Part shown: positions 1 through 12,800 of the stretch, in pieces
Layout: every line of letters starts with the position of its first letter
Position numbering within the stretch: position 1 is the stretch's first letter
Source of the DNA: Lytechinus variegatus
Taxonomy: Eukaryota > Echinodermata > Echinoidea > Temnopleuroida > Toxopneustidae
DNA: 64,000 nucleotides
NCBI RefSeq assembly: GCF_018143015.1
Contig: NC_054740.1
Span: 73,987,856 to 74,051,855, forward strand
Direction of reading: 5' to 3'
Program-made: the position numbers and the translations under genes
The notes under the pieces: generated by a model
The model's input: the letters and a program-made list of their open reading frames with translations, nothing else
Told to the model about the DNA's origin: nothing
Databases searched by the model: none

Positions 1-314
1 CTAAAAATGTTATTGTTTGGAATCAGATGATCTGTGAAGTTTGCATGGTGGCCCAAAGAAAGGGAAAAAGGGATAGCCTCCCAAAAGAAAGTCAAATGAA
101 GTGAGATGAAGAGAGATGTTAACAAGCTGGATTCTGAAAATTGACTACAAAGTGTGAGGGTAGATGGCATAATTCCTCTTAATGGTGTCCTGAAATGTGC
201 ATGCATTAATAGGAATAGGACTACTCTCCAAGAGCATGGTGTATTCCATGATATTTCAATAGAGGTATTGTTTTGTTAAGGATTTAAGATCTATTTGTAA
301 GATACATCTGATTT

Positions 315-400
315 TGAGGTTCGAGCCCTGGTCCCGTCTTTCGGATGATTATGTTAAAGGTCGGTCCCAGACGGAAATAATTATATGTGATTGATACACG
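315..400 (+). repeat. tRNA-like SINE fragment
   Basis: A polymerase III box-B-like stretch, GGTTCGAGCCC, at about 319-329 is followed by a tail (ctttcggatg..ttaaaggtcggtccc) of a kind I remember from dispersed tRNA-derived SINEs of marine invertebrates. No good box A is visible upstream, so this is a truncated copy at best. It lies in the aminopeptidase intron before the exon at 546. Confidence 0.35.
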
Positions 401-545
401 TCTAAAAAAACTAAATTACACACACATCTGTTTCTCTGTGCCTGCTCTCTAAACGTTTTAAATGTATGTGGATATTAGTGATCATTTGAGACATGAGCCA
501 AATACGAAGTGGTCTATTGGCCTCACTACCTTGTCGTGTATACAG

Positions 546-698
546 GAGCACGTACGATCACAAGACACCGTGTTTGTGATCAGCGGAGTGACCGGTACAA
601 AGACGGGGCGGGAGCTGGCATGGCAGTTCCTGCAGGATAGATGGTCGGAGCTCCATGAAAGATTCTCTGGTGGTTTCCTTCTAGCGAGACTTGTACAG
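546..698 (+). CDS. NPEPPS: NPEPPS-like penultimate coding exon
   Basis: Acceptor TACAG ends at 545 and donor GTAGGT begins at 699; both boundaries are phase 0. The exon encodes 51 residues, from EHVRSQDTVFVISGV to GGFLLARLVQ, matching the family segment EEVRPQDTVSVIGGV..GGFLISRLIK. The open frame extends upstream to an ATG at 462, but residues before E(546) do not resemble the family and are read as intron. Confidence 0.88.
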
Positions 699-2190
699 GT
701 AGGTCTGAGGAGAATTCTTAGAACTCTACAACGTTCTTGTCCTAGAATGGGGGGGGGGTCTTCAGGAAGGTCGAAAACGGCAATCAGTAAATCTAGACTT
801 CAAAACTACTATTCTATCGAACAGGAATTTAGTAAACTTGAGAAAAAAATTCCATGGAGGGGAATACAATCAAGAGACAATGTTGCCTATTGGGTTCTCA
901 ATGTGTATATTTATTGGCCATACAATGCAGTAGATATTATTTTACATTCATAAACAACACCAGTTGTCCTGGACAAAATTTGATTCAGTATAACACTTGC
1001 TACATATATATCTAACAATATATGCATAAATGTTATGAGAAAACACAGACATATTTGCAGCAGCATTGAGCAGAAGCAATAATAGCTCCAGTTGTACTAG
1101 AAGTATCAGTTGTGGCAGTTGCAGTAGCAGCAGCAATAGGAGTAGTAGTAGTAGAAATAGTAGTAGGAGTAGTAGTAGTAGTAGTAGTAGTAGAAAAAGT
1201 AGTGGTAGTAGTAGTAGTAGTAGTAGTAGTAGCAGCATCAAAAGGAGTATTGGTAGTAGTATGAGCAATCGCATGAGCAGCAGTAGTATTATAACAGTAG
1301 TAGTACCATCATTAAAGGGATGGTTCAGGCTCAAAATATGTCTAAATGAATAGAGTATAATTCACAGAGCAAAATGCTGAAAATTTCATCGATTGGATAA
1401 CAAGTAACAAAGTTATTGAATTTTAAATTTTATCAATATTTTGAGAAGACAGTTATTTGCACATCGTCATGAATATTCATTACATGTAGGTGGGCTGATG
1501 ATGTCACATCCCCACTTTCCTTTTTCTTATGTTATTAAATGAAATCATACATGTGTAAATGATGTGTCTCCATTATGATGAAATAAGTTGCGGCAATAAA
1601 TAACTAATGTATGTAATCAGTTGTCAATCCACTTGTTTTAGTTCTTGGTAGAAATATTTTCAATAAACCTAATTTCATATAATAAAATACAAAAGAACAA
1701 GTGGGGATGTGACATCATCAGCCCACCTTATGAATATTCATAAAGACATGCCTAGAACTGTTTTGCCGGAATAATGCAAATTTTAATATTAAAAAACTTC
1801 ATTATTTGCTATCCGATTTTCAGCATGTTGCTTTGTGAATTTTACTCTATTTATTGAGATATATCTCAAGCCTGGACCGTCCCTTTAATCGTTGTCACAA
1901 TCATTAGGGCCATTACCAGTGTTATGAGGAGAAGGAAGTATACTATTCTCATCCGCATACATTTATTTCCATTAACATGAATTATTTGTTTTGTTTTGCA
2001 GTCCTGCACCGAGGGTTTCACTACGGAAGAGAGGGCCGTGGAGGTCCAAGCCTTCTTTGAAGCCCACCCTGCCCCTGCGGCTGAAAGAACCGTCCAGCAG
2101 TCCCTAGAGAACATCCGACTCAAGGCCAAATGGTTAGCCAGGGATGGAGACAGCATCGGTCAGTGGCTTAGGAATAAGGTCTCGCCCTAA
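546..2190 (+). CDS. NPEPPS: Puromycin-sensitive aminopeptidase, C-terminal end (partial gene)
   Basis: These are the last two coding exons (546-698 and 2002-2190, 113 codons plus stop) of an M1-family zinc aminopeptidase of the puromycin-sensitive type. The family is cytosolic and trims peptides from their N-termini. The visible part is the end of the ERAP1-like C-terminal helical domain, so the catalytic HEXXH and GAMEN motifs lie upstream of the window. The run HPAPAAERTVQQ followed by WLARDGDSIGQWL matches the vertebrate tail (HPAPSAERTIQQ..WLKRDAESIHQYL) nearly residue for residue. The splice is phase 0. An AATAAA at 2391-2396 is a possible poly(A) signal. The gene converges tail to tail with the minus-strand lectin gene ending at 5901. 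Confidence 0.88.
1086..1300. repeat. AGT/AGC trinucleotide microsatellite
   Basis: About 200 bases of imperfect AGT, AGC and AGA triplets within the 1.3-kb intron of the aminopeptidase. It produces Ser-rich and Leu-rich pseudo-frames on the two strands. It directly abuts the MITE that starts at 1316. Confidence 0.9.
1316..1884. mobile_element. TTAA-flanked MITE, family 1 copy a
   Basis: A 569-bp non-autonomous element with long terminal inverted repeats: AGGGATGGTTCAGGCT at the left and AGCCTGGACCGTCCCT at the right. TTAA lies at both edges (1312-1315 and 1885-1888). Arms mirror each other well inside, including GGTGGGCTGATGATGTCACA at about 1490 and its complement near 1710. It sits in the aminopeptidase intron. 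A related copy is at 16345-16900, a partial one ends near 43065, and a sister family is at 35847. Confidence 0.85.
2002..2190 (+). CDS. NPEPPS: NPEPPS-like terminal coding exon
   Basis: Acceptor TTTTGCAG ends at 2001; the stop TAA is 2188-2190. It encodes 62 residues starting SCTEGFTTEERAVEVQAFFE. It lacks the short C-terminal extension after the last helix that vertebrate PSA carries, ending in NKVSP. Confidence 0.9.
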   Translation, partial: SCTEGFTTEERAVEVQAFFEAHPAPAAERTVQQSLENIRLKAKWLARDGDSIGQWLRNKVSP

Positions 2191-5100
2191 AAGCAACCAA
2201 CACTTACCCTTCTTTCTTTCTCTTATCATTCTTGTCCGAGACCTATGTACTCATTGTAATCTTATGTGTAACTTTTTCTTTGAGAGTGCAGTTAAAACAA
2301 ATAAGTGTTAAAGGGGAAGTTCAGCCTGCCATCAAGATGATTTTAACAAATGTAGAACAATGATATTAACATACAATTAAAGGTTTGAAAAATAAAATCT
2401 CTTAGAGAATAATATTCTAGGTTTGATGACACATTCAAGCAGGTCACCCATTTTTCATAAATATATATATTCCATACATTCCCATATTTTACTGGTTTAT
2501 GATGACTGAAGAAAGTTTGAAATATTGTCTCTGATGATATAACCTTAAAGTAATGTTTTATTGAATAAATGTTAAATGATATATTAGGGTATGTTTGCAT
2601 ATGACATAGAATTCAATTCTAAATATTTAAAACTGCATTACCCAAAGGAGTATGTTGCCAAACCCTCAATATGTCTATCATTTCCATTTCTTCTGCTTTT
2701 ATTGAAACCATATTGAGTGGCGGGTGAACATTTTGGAATCGGAAAATGCAAATGCATGGGGCAGTTTGCAAATCATCTGTACCACATGTTGAATTTGGCT
2801 GAATATTTCAGAATTGCCTCAGAATTACAATACTGGAATAGCAAACCTTCTCTGCAATCCTGTCTGTGTCAATTTGAAACTACATATAAAGCCTTTATTT
2901 TTCCCATTATACTTATGACATAAAGGGCCGTATTCTGAAGTCGGGTTTAACTCAAATTCAGGTTTAAAGTTGTGGTTTAAGTATGAAAAGCCAATTGCTA
3001 CATAAATCACTAATAGTAAAGATATACTCGGCTCATTTGGCTCTCAAATCATTCATAATTGTCTAGGAAGTATAAATAGATGATTGTCTTCACCATCGAT
3101 GAATCAGAAAAGAGCACAGTGAAAAATTAGAAACATACAACTTAATAAAAATTTTGTCACTTTTGGCTTCCCATAATTTTAGCACAGAGTTAGACCATGG
3201 TCTAAGTTAAACCTGACTTCAGAATACGGGCCAAAGTTTCATGTTTTTGTCCGACAAATCTATTCTCCTAAACTAACTTGATAATCTAATTTTCAATATT
3301 GAGTGGTGGATTCTAATTGTTATTGTCCCTACTTTAGTGCATAACAGAGAGAACCATATTGAACTTTGTTTTTACATGAATCACAATATCTCGTTATGGT
3401 TCAAGAGCCATGCTTTGTTTCACCATATATTCCACTACAAGATTTTTTGCTTTGCTTTTCATGATAAATAGTTATTGTGTTTTCCTTCATTGTGAACCTC
3501 CTTTCTGTAGTGTTATTTAATTTAGTGTTGTAGCTGGTGTGTAATTTGGTTGCGTATCTCTCTATTTCTTTTGCATTAGCCTCTCATGATCTTTCTTGAC
3601 CACAACATAAATAAAACGAGCATGAAAAGAGATAGAATTAATGGGAAAATAAGATGGAATTGAACTTTGTTAGTGATATGAAAGGGGAAGGGCTGGAGCA
3701 TGTGGAAAGCTCAGTTATTGATGATGGCGTGGTTTCTAAGATTTATTGTGATGATGAATTTGTAAATTTCGGCCCTACAAACTAATTCAATTGAATTCAT
3801 TTCTTCTTTTCCATTGAAAACATCAAAATATGTCCAGTTAAAATACACATGTATATACAAATAACAAATCAAATACATAAGCATAGCAAATTAAGATTAT
3901 AAGTAAGAGAAATAAATGGAAAATGGAACACCTGTATGAAGCCTTTAAAAAAAAAGCTTTTATGGCAGGAGTGCAAAGATAAAATACAAATATAATAATG
4001 ATAATAATAATAATGATAATGATAATGCTTATGTTACAATGCTCTAGATATAAAATGAAATGGCTTTCAATAAGCTGTATCAGTAGGTATCAAACTTGGC
4101 TTGAATGTAACAATGCATATCCTATAATTGCTGTTTTAGTTAATCTTTACAGTATGAACATACCAAACAGACAGAAATAGTTCTAAAAGGGAAACAAAAG
4201 CGGATTGAACATGTATTACTCAACAATACTAATGTGCAGAAATATTTAAGGTCATATGCATGATTTTTATTTCTTGGAAAGAATAATAATAATATGTAAT
4301 TGTTTTCAATACATGAGGTAAGAGTTTGATGAAACAACCCAGCTAATTCTGCAGGGGTTTTTGCAATTTTAAATTCGAATTAAAGAACCTCGTTCACAGT
4401 TTGGATAGAATTTTGTAAAAAATTTCAAATTTACTTTGAAGAATAGAGTGGGGGTACTCTTTTACTCCCTTGTGTGTGGCCATTTAACACTAATACCCCC
4501 CCCCCCCTCATTTTTTTCATTATAAATCTTCCACACATACAAAAAAAAACTGATTGTGCCACTCACTCACTTTTTAGACCAAATTTGTGATGCACAGGTA
4601 TGCAGTTATGAAATGACATCATTATGTAAGTGCATGTCAAACCCAAATTTGTGTTTTCAGCTAAAAATTCAAAAATGAGTGATTAGTTTTGCCTTTATTG
4701 ACAACAGTCATTCAAGTTTTGCCCCCCCCCCCCAAAAAAAAAAAAACAATAAGAATAAAAAGTTAAAAAAGAAAAATATATAAGTAAGTTAAAAAAAACA
4801 AGAATTGATTTAAATACCAGAAATTTTAAGATTAAAATTGTTAGGAATGCTATAAAGAACGTTTACTCCAAAAATTAACATTCTAGGAATTTTATTTAGT
4901 CCATTAGAACAAAAATGTATGATTATATGAATACATAAGCATAAAATACTGTGTAATAAATCTACAATGGAATATATAAATTCAGAGATATTTACCTATG
5001 CAAGTGTGTAGATTACATTCTCTATCATGGTGCAAATTTTTGTTGCATTTAATCGCAGATCTTAGGGGGAACCATCCCCTCCCCCCACCCCCACCCCCCG

Positions 5101-5900
5101 GTATTGACAAGGATCAAATACCCAAAGAGTGTTAGGGTTAAGCAATTACAATGCAAGTCATATACTACATTATTATACAACTATACACAGTGTATTTTCT
5201 TCAGCTATGAGTTGAAATTCATAGGTTTAAATCTTTTCTTCATGTTTTGTTTTGGTTATGTTTAATTTTATGATATTGTTTGTATGTTTTCTTCATTTTT
5301 TCTGCAATAGACTTGTTTCCTTATTTGGTAGTCTATTCTAAGAATGGTCCAATTCTTCATCATACTTATTCCATCAAATTGATTGAAACACTTCAAGTGA
5401 CTTTGTCTGTATAATTAATAATGTTTTTTCATCAATGAAGTTGTAATTATGATCTCTCACCATTAAGTCCAAATAACACTGAAGTCAGTGGTGACGTGAT
5501 TGCAATAAATTTGATAAAGTGTGCAAATTCTACTTCATTAAATGTGAAAATCTAACAAACACTCCTGAGCTTTTTTTTTTTTTACTGGATGTAATAGTGA
5601 TTATTGTCAGAGAGTGACTGTAGTAGCTATTTGATTCAAAGTGACATGAGCGAAGTTTTGATGTAAAATTAGTGATGGCATTAATGTGAATGATAGCATA
5701 ATTATGTTTATGGTATTATTGATGGTGATTACTGATGTTGATGATGATGATGACAATGAGAATGGGTTTGATAACGATGATTATTTTGATGATGGTAATG
5801 ACACTGAGGTAGAAGCTAGCTATGAAAATAATTGAACCATACTTGATATACAGCACTAAAATGCAAATATCTAGACTTGCAGTGTATTATATTTTCATCC
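2191..5900. other. Intergenic region between convergent genes
   Basis: 3.7 kb between the aminopeptidase stop and the stop of the minus-strand lectin gene. It holds one MITE (2925-3232), an AAT/ATG microsatellite near 3990-4030, and several poly-C, poly-A and poly-T runs (about 4500, 4720, 5080, 5570). No other coding exon is recognisable. Confidence 0.7.
2925..3232. mobile_element. Short palindromic MITE (GTATTCTGAAGTC ends)
   Basis: 308 bp bounded by GGGCCGTATTCTGAAGTC at the left and its near-perfect complement GACTTCAGAATACGGGCC at the right; GTTTAACTC/AAGTTAAACC continues the pairing inward. No coding capacity. The target-site duplication is not resolved (AAA on both sides at most). Confidence 0.8.
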
Positions 5901-6148
5901 TTAGACAGAAACCATCAAATAAGTCGTAGCCCCACGGTGTCTCTCGAAGCGTGATGATGTCCCATGCATTTCACCTAGCAAGCATAATCTTTCAGTTGGA
6001 ATAAATGCAAAAGCCGTGCACATGACGTTTGCGAGGCATCGTTGGGCACATCCGATGTGTGATGATACAGAATATGATGAATGAACGTAGTCAGCGATGA
6101 TCGTTGAATTGCTGGCTAGTAGTCTGAAATTTGTGCTTCTCGCGTATT
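5901..6148 (-). CDS. CTLD-PAN gene exon 4: PAN/apple-like module
   Basis: 248 nt ending in TAA (5903-5901). It encodes a PAN-like module with cysteines spaced C-x3-C-x5-C-x11-C: GCAQRC, LANVMC and TAFAFIPTERLCLLG. The acceptor may be CAG ending at 6149 or, three bases upstream, AAG; both keep the frame. It aligns across its length with the last exon of the neighbouring gene. Confidence 0.8.
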
Positions 6149-9100
6149 CTGCTTCAAATAGTAAGTAGTAAAACAAAGAAACATGCTTATTGGGCCTCGG
6201 AACAGTGCTGTGAAAGCCTTGATTAAAAACAGCTTTGGTGTCATGTTGGAACTCCAAAAGCTTCTATGTTCTTTGAAGGTCTGTAAGTGTACTATTCAAG
6301 AATGCCACTGTCAAAACAAACTTGATAGTTTTCAACATGTTTTTTTTCTTGGGGCGGAATTGAAAAACCCATTTCTTGAAAAAAGGATCCATTTTATCCA
6401 ATGTTCTCTTTTTTCATAAATGGCATCTTTGACTGACATCTATGATTGGGCATAACAAAATAATCCTAGAGCAGCACCCTTCCCCGCCACCACCACACAG
6501 TATTTTCCCTTTACTGTGCTTTATATCTGGTAAAATCAATATGAATATATAATAAATCATGCTTAGCTGTTCAAATACGAGTATGGCACCTAAGAATGTA
6601 AAAGAAGCTGAAAATGTATATATTTGCGTATGGTTGAAAAATAAATGCAATTTACTAATGTATTCACATGTTGGAATGAAAATTATAAAAGGACTGGAAA
6701 CGGCTGTTTTAAACAGGTATAGTACTTACCACGTTTGCCATGATAAGAGGTTGCGAAATGTGTAGTAGGTGTGACTGTCAACTTGCTTGTTGGTTGGTAA
6801 GATTTAGAGGTAAAACGACCTTCTGTGGTCCAAGATAAAGATGATCGTGGTGCAGTTGATGGTGGTGAGGAGGACAATGGAGGTGTCGCCATGGTTGTGT
6901 TGTTTGTATCATAGATAAAACCATCAGCCGTCTCCAATGGCGCGAATGTTGACATACTGGCTGGAGTCGCAGAAGAAGCACCCGTATTGGCATGTAAGGA
7001 TGCAGATGTGTCCATATTTTGGATCGTCTGAGTTGCATCAGATGAAAGAATTGAGATCGGGTCTATCGACGTTGTTCCTGTATAAAGCGTGCAAGTAGGG
7101 GTCTCTGCAGACGTATCTGGGCACACTACAATTTAAGAGCGATACAAAATATGAAATTGCCATGGCTCGACTAAACGCTATCTTTCTGCTGGTGCGGATT
7201 TGAAGATCCAGACCGGACCCGAAATGAAATTGACAAATTATATACCAATCGAAAGCTTATAAGCTACTAAATACAGCAAGGTATGCTCTATGCATTTTCA
7301 CCGCTTCCCAGCTGAGTATTTTGCTTAAGAATATTCCAATTATCTGACTTCGAACCCCGCTTAGAAAATAGGCTTTATTGTGCTTTTCACCTGCCTCGAG
7401 ACCGTGACGTCACGTTGTGTAAGAAGCGTCGCGATTCCATAGGTTTGTACACAGAAAAACTGGGTGATTTTTTGCTTTCCAGAGAACGCATTTCATTCTC
7501 TTCACTTCTATCACAGAGGTATATCTTATATATTTTTTCTAAAAAAAATTTTCTAGAATTTATGAAATCTACAGTTTTGAACTAGTTTTTGCCATATTTT
7601 ATTTCCTGCTTATTTGGCGCAGATTTCAATTCTATCTGCATTTAGATTATGTATAACAACTTTTCCTGACAGCAATTTAGGCCCAATAAGACCCAAACAA
7701 AGAAATCACAAAAAAGGTAGTGAATAGTTGTAGGTTTACAACAATTTGAACAGTGTATAATTTTGAGTGCCATTTTCATCTAAAAACGAAAAAAAAAATG
7801 GATTCATAACATGGAAATGTAAGAAAATACCCAATGCTTTTGTACACAAACCTATGGATTCACAACCCTCCAGACACAACGTGACGTCATCATTTCCAGG
7901 CGACGTGGGGGTGCTCAATCGAAGCGTACTTTGTAGGAGCAGTTTCTTTGATTTTTATTTAATATTTTTTAACTATTGGAAGGAGATATATGTAATATTT
8001 TTGGTATATTTGTATTGTATGAATCATTACCTTTATTTTGATATATGATTGTTTTTACACCGGTCAGGGTCTTTAACATTAGAATGGACGTAACTTTACA
8101 TTCAGACAAAGTGAGTGAGCAAACTCTTCGTAAACTCGCATTTGATTTCTTATTTCGATCTTCATTTCAGCCCATCTTCGGAAGAATATTTGTATAGTGA
8201 AACAAGTTTCACGAGATAACAGCAAAGAACGGGAAAAATACATGTACAGTATACACAGCCCAAGTAAATACTTCGAATTAGCAAAAATGGACTCACTGGT
8301 TTTCCTTTCGCAGATGTAACGATATAGGTTTGAGCAGATCTGGTCATACCAAGTGTAGTTCTTTGATGGTCGTATTCTGAAACAAAGGCCTCCATCATCA
8401 AATACATGTACTTCATCCATGCCATAGTTACTATATGTCACATTTGTACCGTCCGACCACACTTGGTTTCCGTTACCATCAGCAGTTAACCCTATCCAGT
8501 GGTTTACGTCGGGGTTCAGTAGATTGTCCACTACAAAGTCCTGTTCCTCAGGAGTTTCTATGGCAACCAAGTAGAGGCCGATGTCATGACACGATTGGTT
8601 TGCGTCGGAGTTGTTGGCCACACTGGTCGAGAAATAATAACAGGATCCGTTGTGTTCCACGTGGTTTGAATTGCATGCTTCGACAGAGAGGGAAAGAAAT
8701 AGATAAGCTAACGGACGGACTGAGACAAAGTGATAGACAGAAAAACAGGTGATGGAGACAGAGGGGGTGATAGGGGGTAGTTAGGGACCTGAGCCGAGAG
8801 GTTTGGCCAAAGGGGAAGGAGGGGTTGAGCGACGAGGGAAGACCAGTTCGAAGTTACTTCATGGACAATATTGGTCAAATGACCTTTCATATCTTTCATT
8901 ATGATAGGCAGATTTCAAAGCAAGATATTACGTAAGTTTGCCTTACATAGCAGGATGAAGAAATTGAATAGACCATGTGACTAGAATAGCACACCAATGA
9001 ACACTTTATGAAGGTATTTGTTGCATTCCTACTTTGAATGCATATCACAGCATGTTGCTTAATGTACTTGGCAAAATGAAATACTAGTCGTTCGTGGATG

Positions 9101-9871
9101 CATTGTTGTTTTGTGTGGATGTAAATGAAACCACAATTCAAAACAATATATGAATAATCAAGACATTAAATTTGGTGCTTATCTCATTAGATTTTTAACC
9201 ACCATGTCACTTTAGTACAAATGACCTTCCTCTGATCATGCGTAGAATCTTTTGATCATGCGCAGAAATGAACTACGAACTGGCTTATTAGCCATTATCA
9301 ATAGTGTCGTCTGTGCAGAATCGATTTAAATTTGTATCAATCATCACCAAAACAGGCGATATTTAAGTTAAAGACTGAAACGAATCGGATGCTGTTTTGC
9401 ACACTAACTTGTCTTCTTTGTTTCGTTTTTTTCTAAAGTACAATCTAAATACATTTATGGGTTTTTTCCTTTTGTATTACATTCATATATTATTTAGTTT
9501 CTTGTTCCCCTTTTTTAGAGAGCGTTCATCGTATTTGTTTTTACCCCGATTATACATTTTTTATTCATTATTCATGAAAAATGGCTTTTATCTGACAGCA
9601 AGGTATATTTAAAGGTCGGAATTAAAAAAAAGTTGTATTTATTTTTATTCATTCATATATTTATTTACTAATTTTTCTATTTATTTATTCAATTATTTAT
9701 TCATTTTGTAAAACTGATATCGCTTTCGATGTGCAAACCATTTTATTTTTATAAACGTATTCTATTTAAGTGCGCAACAATTAACTTACCCCTGCATAGC
9801 TCCTGACCATCCGATGCATGTATGAAGACGATATGGAACACACAGAGGATGAAATAAAACGTCGTATCCAT
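5901..9871 (-). CDS. Secreted C-type lectin / Ser-Thr-rich / PAN protein
   Basis: A complete four-exon gene assembled by splice phase: 9871-9790, 8677-8297, 7125-6730, 6148-5901 (1107 nt, 368 aa). Layout: signal peptide (about 1-19), C-type lectin domain (about 28-153), Ser/Thr/Pro-rich linker (about 155-287) and a PAN/apple-like module (about 290-360). All three introns are phase 1. No transmembrane segment or GPI signal is visible at the C-terminus, so a soluble secreted glycoprotein is likely. CTLDs bind sugars or proteins; PAN modules bind proteins or carbohydrate. The role is not known: innate recognition, mucus and egg-coat functions are all possible. The gene lies head to tail with the SUEL-lectin gene at 12933-19233, which has the same plan. 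Confidence 0.83.
6730..7125 (-). CDS. CTLD-PAN gene exon 3: Ser/Thr/Pro-rich linker
   Basis: 396 nt in phase 1-1, joining lectin and PAN modules. It encodes a Thr/Ser/Pro-rich stalk (for example ATPPLSSSPPSTAPRSS) with only two Cys near its start, expected to be O-glycosylated. Acceptor TTGTAG ends at 7126; donor GTAAGT starts at 6729. It takes the place that the much longer Thr/Gln mucin exon holds in the neighbouring gene. Confidence 0.75.
7390..7905. mobile_element. Palindromic element in CTLD-PAN intron 2
   Basis: Inverted arms at about 7390-7454 and 7836-7905 share GACGTCACGTTGTG and CCATAGGTTTGTACAC in opposite orientation, separated by AT-rich sequence. It looks like a MITE; exact ends and target duplication are not clear. 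Confidence 0.6.
8297..8677 (-). CDS. CTLD-PAN gene exon 2: C-type lectin domain
   Basis: 381 nt in phase 1-1 encoding one CTLD. Landmarks in order: HNGSCYYFS near the start, AIETPEEQDFV in the first helix-loop region, the family-defining WIGL, NQVWSDGTNV, GLCFRI, YTWYDQIC, and the final RYICERK. The cysteine pattern includes an extra N-terminal Cys (long-form fold). The Ca2+/sugar triad EPN or QPD is absent and the usual WND reads WYD, so classical mannose/galactose specificity cannot be assumed. Confidence 0.9.
9790..9871 (-). CDS. CTLD-PAN gene exon 1: signal peptide
   Basis: ATG at 9871-9869 opens MDTTFYFILCVFHIVFIHAS, a typical hydrophobic secretion signal with cleavage likely after HAS. 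The donor GGGGTAAGT lies at 9789. An upstream in-phase-shifted ATG six bases earlier gives no hydrophobic core, so this start is preferred. The exon is 82 nt (27 codons plus 1), the same as exon 1 of the neighbouring paralogue. Confidence 0.8.
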
Positions 9872-12800
9872 TTCATGTGAAAATTACAAATACTCTCAAA
9901 AGAATTATGACTTCAATTTTCTCGGAGGAATATTGTTTTTTATCTCCCGAGGATCGATAGCGAATATCTGAACCAGGTTAGGAATATGTTTGCAGATATC
10001 TAATGCTTTAGAATGCTTGTTTCAGTGAAATATCCTCTATATATGTGATCTAAATATTGGTAGAGAGGGGAAAGTTTAAAATGGGATTAACACCCCCAAA
10101 ATACGCTCGTCTAAAAATGACGACCTTTTAGAATAAGTATAGGATGTACCCACTGATCCGTATATTTCAGTAGATGTACCCAATTGTAGTCAAGAGATTA
10201 AATAATTACGTGACAATGCACACAAAATTGCCAATTTTGAATTCGTGTTTATGGACATTATGGTAATTGCGCTCGAAATAATTATGTTGAAGCGATTGTG
10301 ACGAACGCAATCAGCCCACGTGGTGACTTCAAATTAGTGTTCCATACATCACTGATTGCTTGTGTATTGTTTGTTTAATTGCCCATACTTATCATTACTA
10401 TAAATTATACTACACATACTGAGAAAAGTGAATCGGGTGATGAATTTTATATTCGGCCTTCATTCAAAAGATGACGTGCTGCTTTTCGCTGATCCCTCAA
10501 GTTGATTTAGATCTTTGTAATCACAGTGACTATAACCATTATTATCTGGAGTATGCGCAAAATGAAAATGTGTTGCATCCCAGAGTTTGCTAAAGGTTCG
10601 TTGCACTGTTTACTATCTCAATCATACATTCCTTAACTAAGCTTTAAATGAGCGGCAAAATATGTCCCGCTTCTTTTTATATTTATTTCTTTTCGTATTC
10701 GGGATAGGCGTATAAAGCAAGTAATTAGTCACGTTTTGAGTTCAGTGGATAGAAAAATTATCACTTCCTCGGGGTGATTATATGCACTAGTGCAGTCATT
10801 TTAGATTATGGAAGTAGCTAGATATTATGTTGTCTCAGCGAGATATTAATATTATTTTAGTTCAGGTATGGTCGTATAAAATGGGGGCGGGAAGGGAGAC
10901 GGTTCTGCCCCCCCCCTCGGTTTTTTACTAGCTTATTTAATTTCATTGGGGGGGGGGCACAAAAGTACACCCCAAATGTGTCCACAGACCCCTCAATTAA
11001 GTCTTCATACTAAGCATATTCTTAAGAAAATCCCGCATATGGTGATGACATCAGGAATTTTGTCAGTGACAAACATTGAATTAGTAATTTAAAATTTCAC
11101 ATCGACATGTGTATGGTTGTAATTCATCTGATTATGTTTATATACGTTGTGTAAGCAGCTATTGCGTAAATATATGGATACAAATGTGAATCAATTGTAT
11201 AATGAAAAAACAAGGAGACGAGAAAAACATAAATTGAAAGACCAGAATAAATATTCAACAATAAGGAGTTGATTTCGAGAATGATTTATTTTGTACCCAT
11301 AATCAAAACGCATAATAGTGAAGCTGGGTTTTTTCCTTTTTTTTTTTTTTTTAGATAAACGATTATCCCTTACATAATTCAAGTGATTTGCAATCCGAAA
11401 AGTAATTTCTTACATAATCATAATTAAGAATTTTAAACTAGACGTGTTGTCTACAGCACTGGGTACTTTGCCGATATAAGGCCAGGGTGCCCTTTTGAAA
11501 ATTTGCATTTTTCATGTAGTAAACAGTCTCAAACTCTGGATTCTTCTCATAAATAGCAACATTCATGTCAGTATCCAACAGAAATTTGTACAAAAACACC
11601 AAAATTCTTGAATTAAAAAAATAAGAAGAATATGGATGATATGAGAAGGGTTATGTTATAAGTCTGTAGACAAAGTTGTAACAGACCGGTCCGGACGATA
11701 GCCTCTTTGAAATAGCTGTTTGAAGGTTAAATTAAAGTCAAAATTTTGTGAAACTAATCTGGGGCCAGTTAAAAAAACCTTAGCAATGTTTAGAACAATT
11801 TTAATGATTAATTTCATTGAATACAATGTACAAACAATTGTGAAAATCGCTAACCTTTGTGTAAAGGGACGCTGAATTACCACCCCCTTTCGGCAAGGGG
11901 GGGGGGCTAGGGACAAAGGATTACCCCCTGCAATTCTATTCTGGTCGTAATATCATTATTTACCAAAAAAAATTGTTGGGGTTGATTTGTTAGGGGGTTG
12001 AAACCCTGTGACCACCTCCTGCGTACAAAATGTGCTTTAAAAATATTAAGGGGGTTTGAACCCATGTAACACATCCCCTCCCCCCCCCCTGCGTAAACCC
12101 CTGCTAAACATGGTAAAAATTACTTGTACTATTGCACTGCAACACATCTCTGCATATAATTTCTGGAAATAAAAAAAACATGGCAATTATTGAATTTGAT
12201 ATAAAAGGTTGGGTTTCAAGAGAGCGAACTCAATAAACCGAGAAATTAAATAATTTTCAACCCATTTTCAAAGTAAATTTTTATTTTCCAAAATAACTTT
12301 TCGTAATGGAGCTAGTACATATAATGTTTCTAATGCTATGACACTCCACGACCACGACATTGTTATGAATTTCGGAACACGTGAGGAGAAGAAAAATGTA
12401 CACATGCAATAAGTTTCATCTTTTATCAGTCCGTTGATAACTGCATTTTCGGTGTCAATAAATCCATATACACAAGTTCGCTGTTATTAAGGGTTTAATT
12501 GATTTCTAATATCTACAGATATTTCAAAACAAGGTCTCTTTTTCGACTTAAAGCAGTCACAAAAAGTAGCGAAGTTGCCCGGCAGAGGTGATATATCTCA
12601 CGAATGGCGGAAGAGGCAAACCGTAGAGAATGTAACACGTTTCAACTACGCGCAACTAGAGGCAAGTCGTTTCATTCGCTTTCCCTTTTTGTAAGTCACG
12701 TATACGCTGCTCCATTGCCAAGAAGAGTTCAGTTTGGATTGTAGATTCGTTCTTGCTCATCTTAGATTTTCCGATATGTGTTTTTTTTTTTTTTTTTTTT

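Noticed and set aside
948-1334. Leu-rich and Ser-rich open frames on both strands
   Set aside because: Translation of the AGT/AGC microsatellite in an intron; composition alone explains them.
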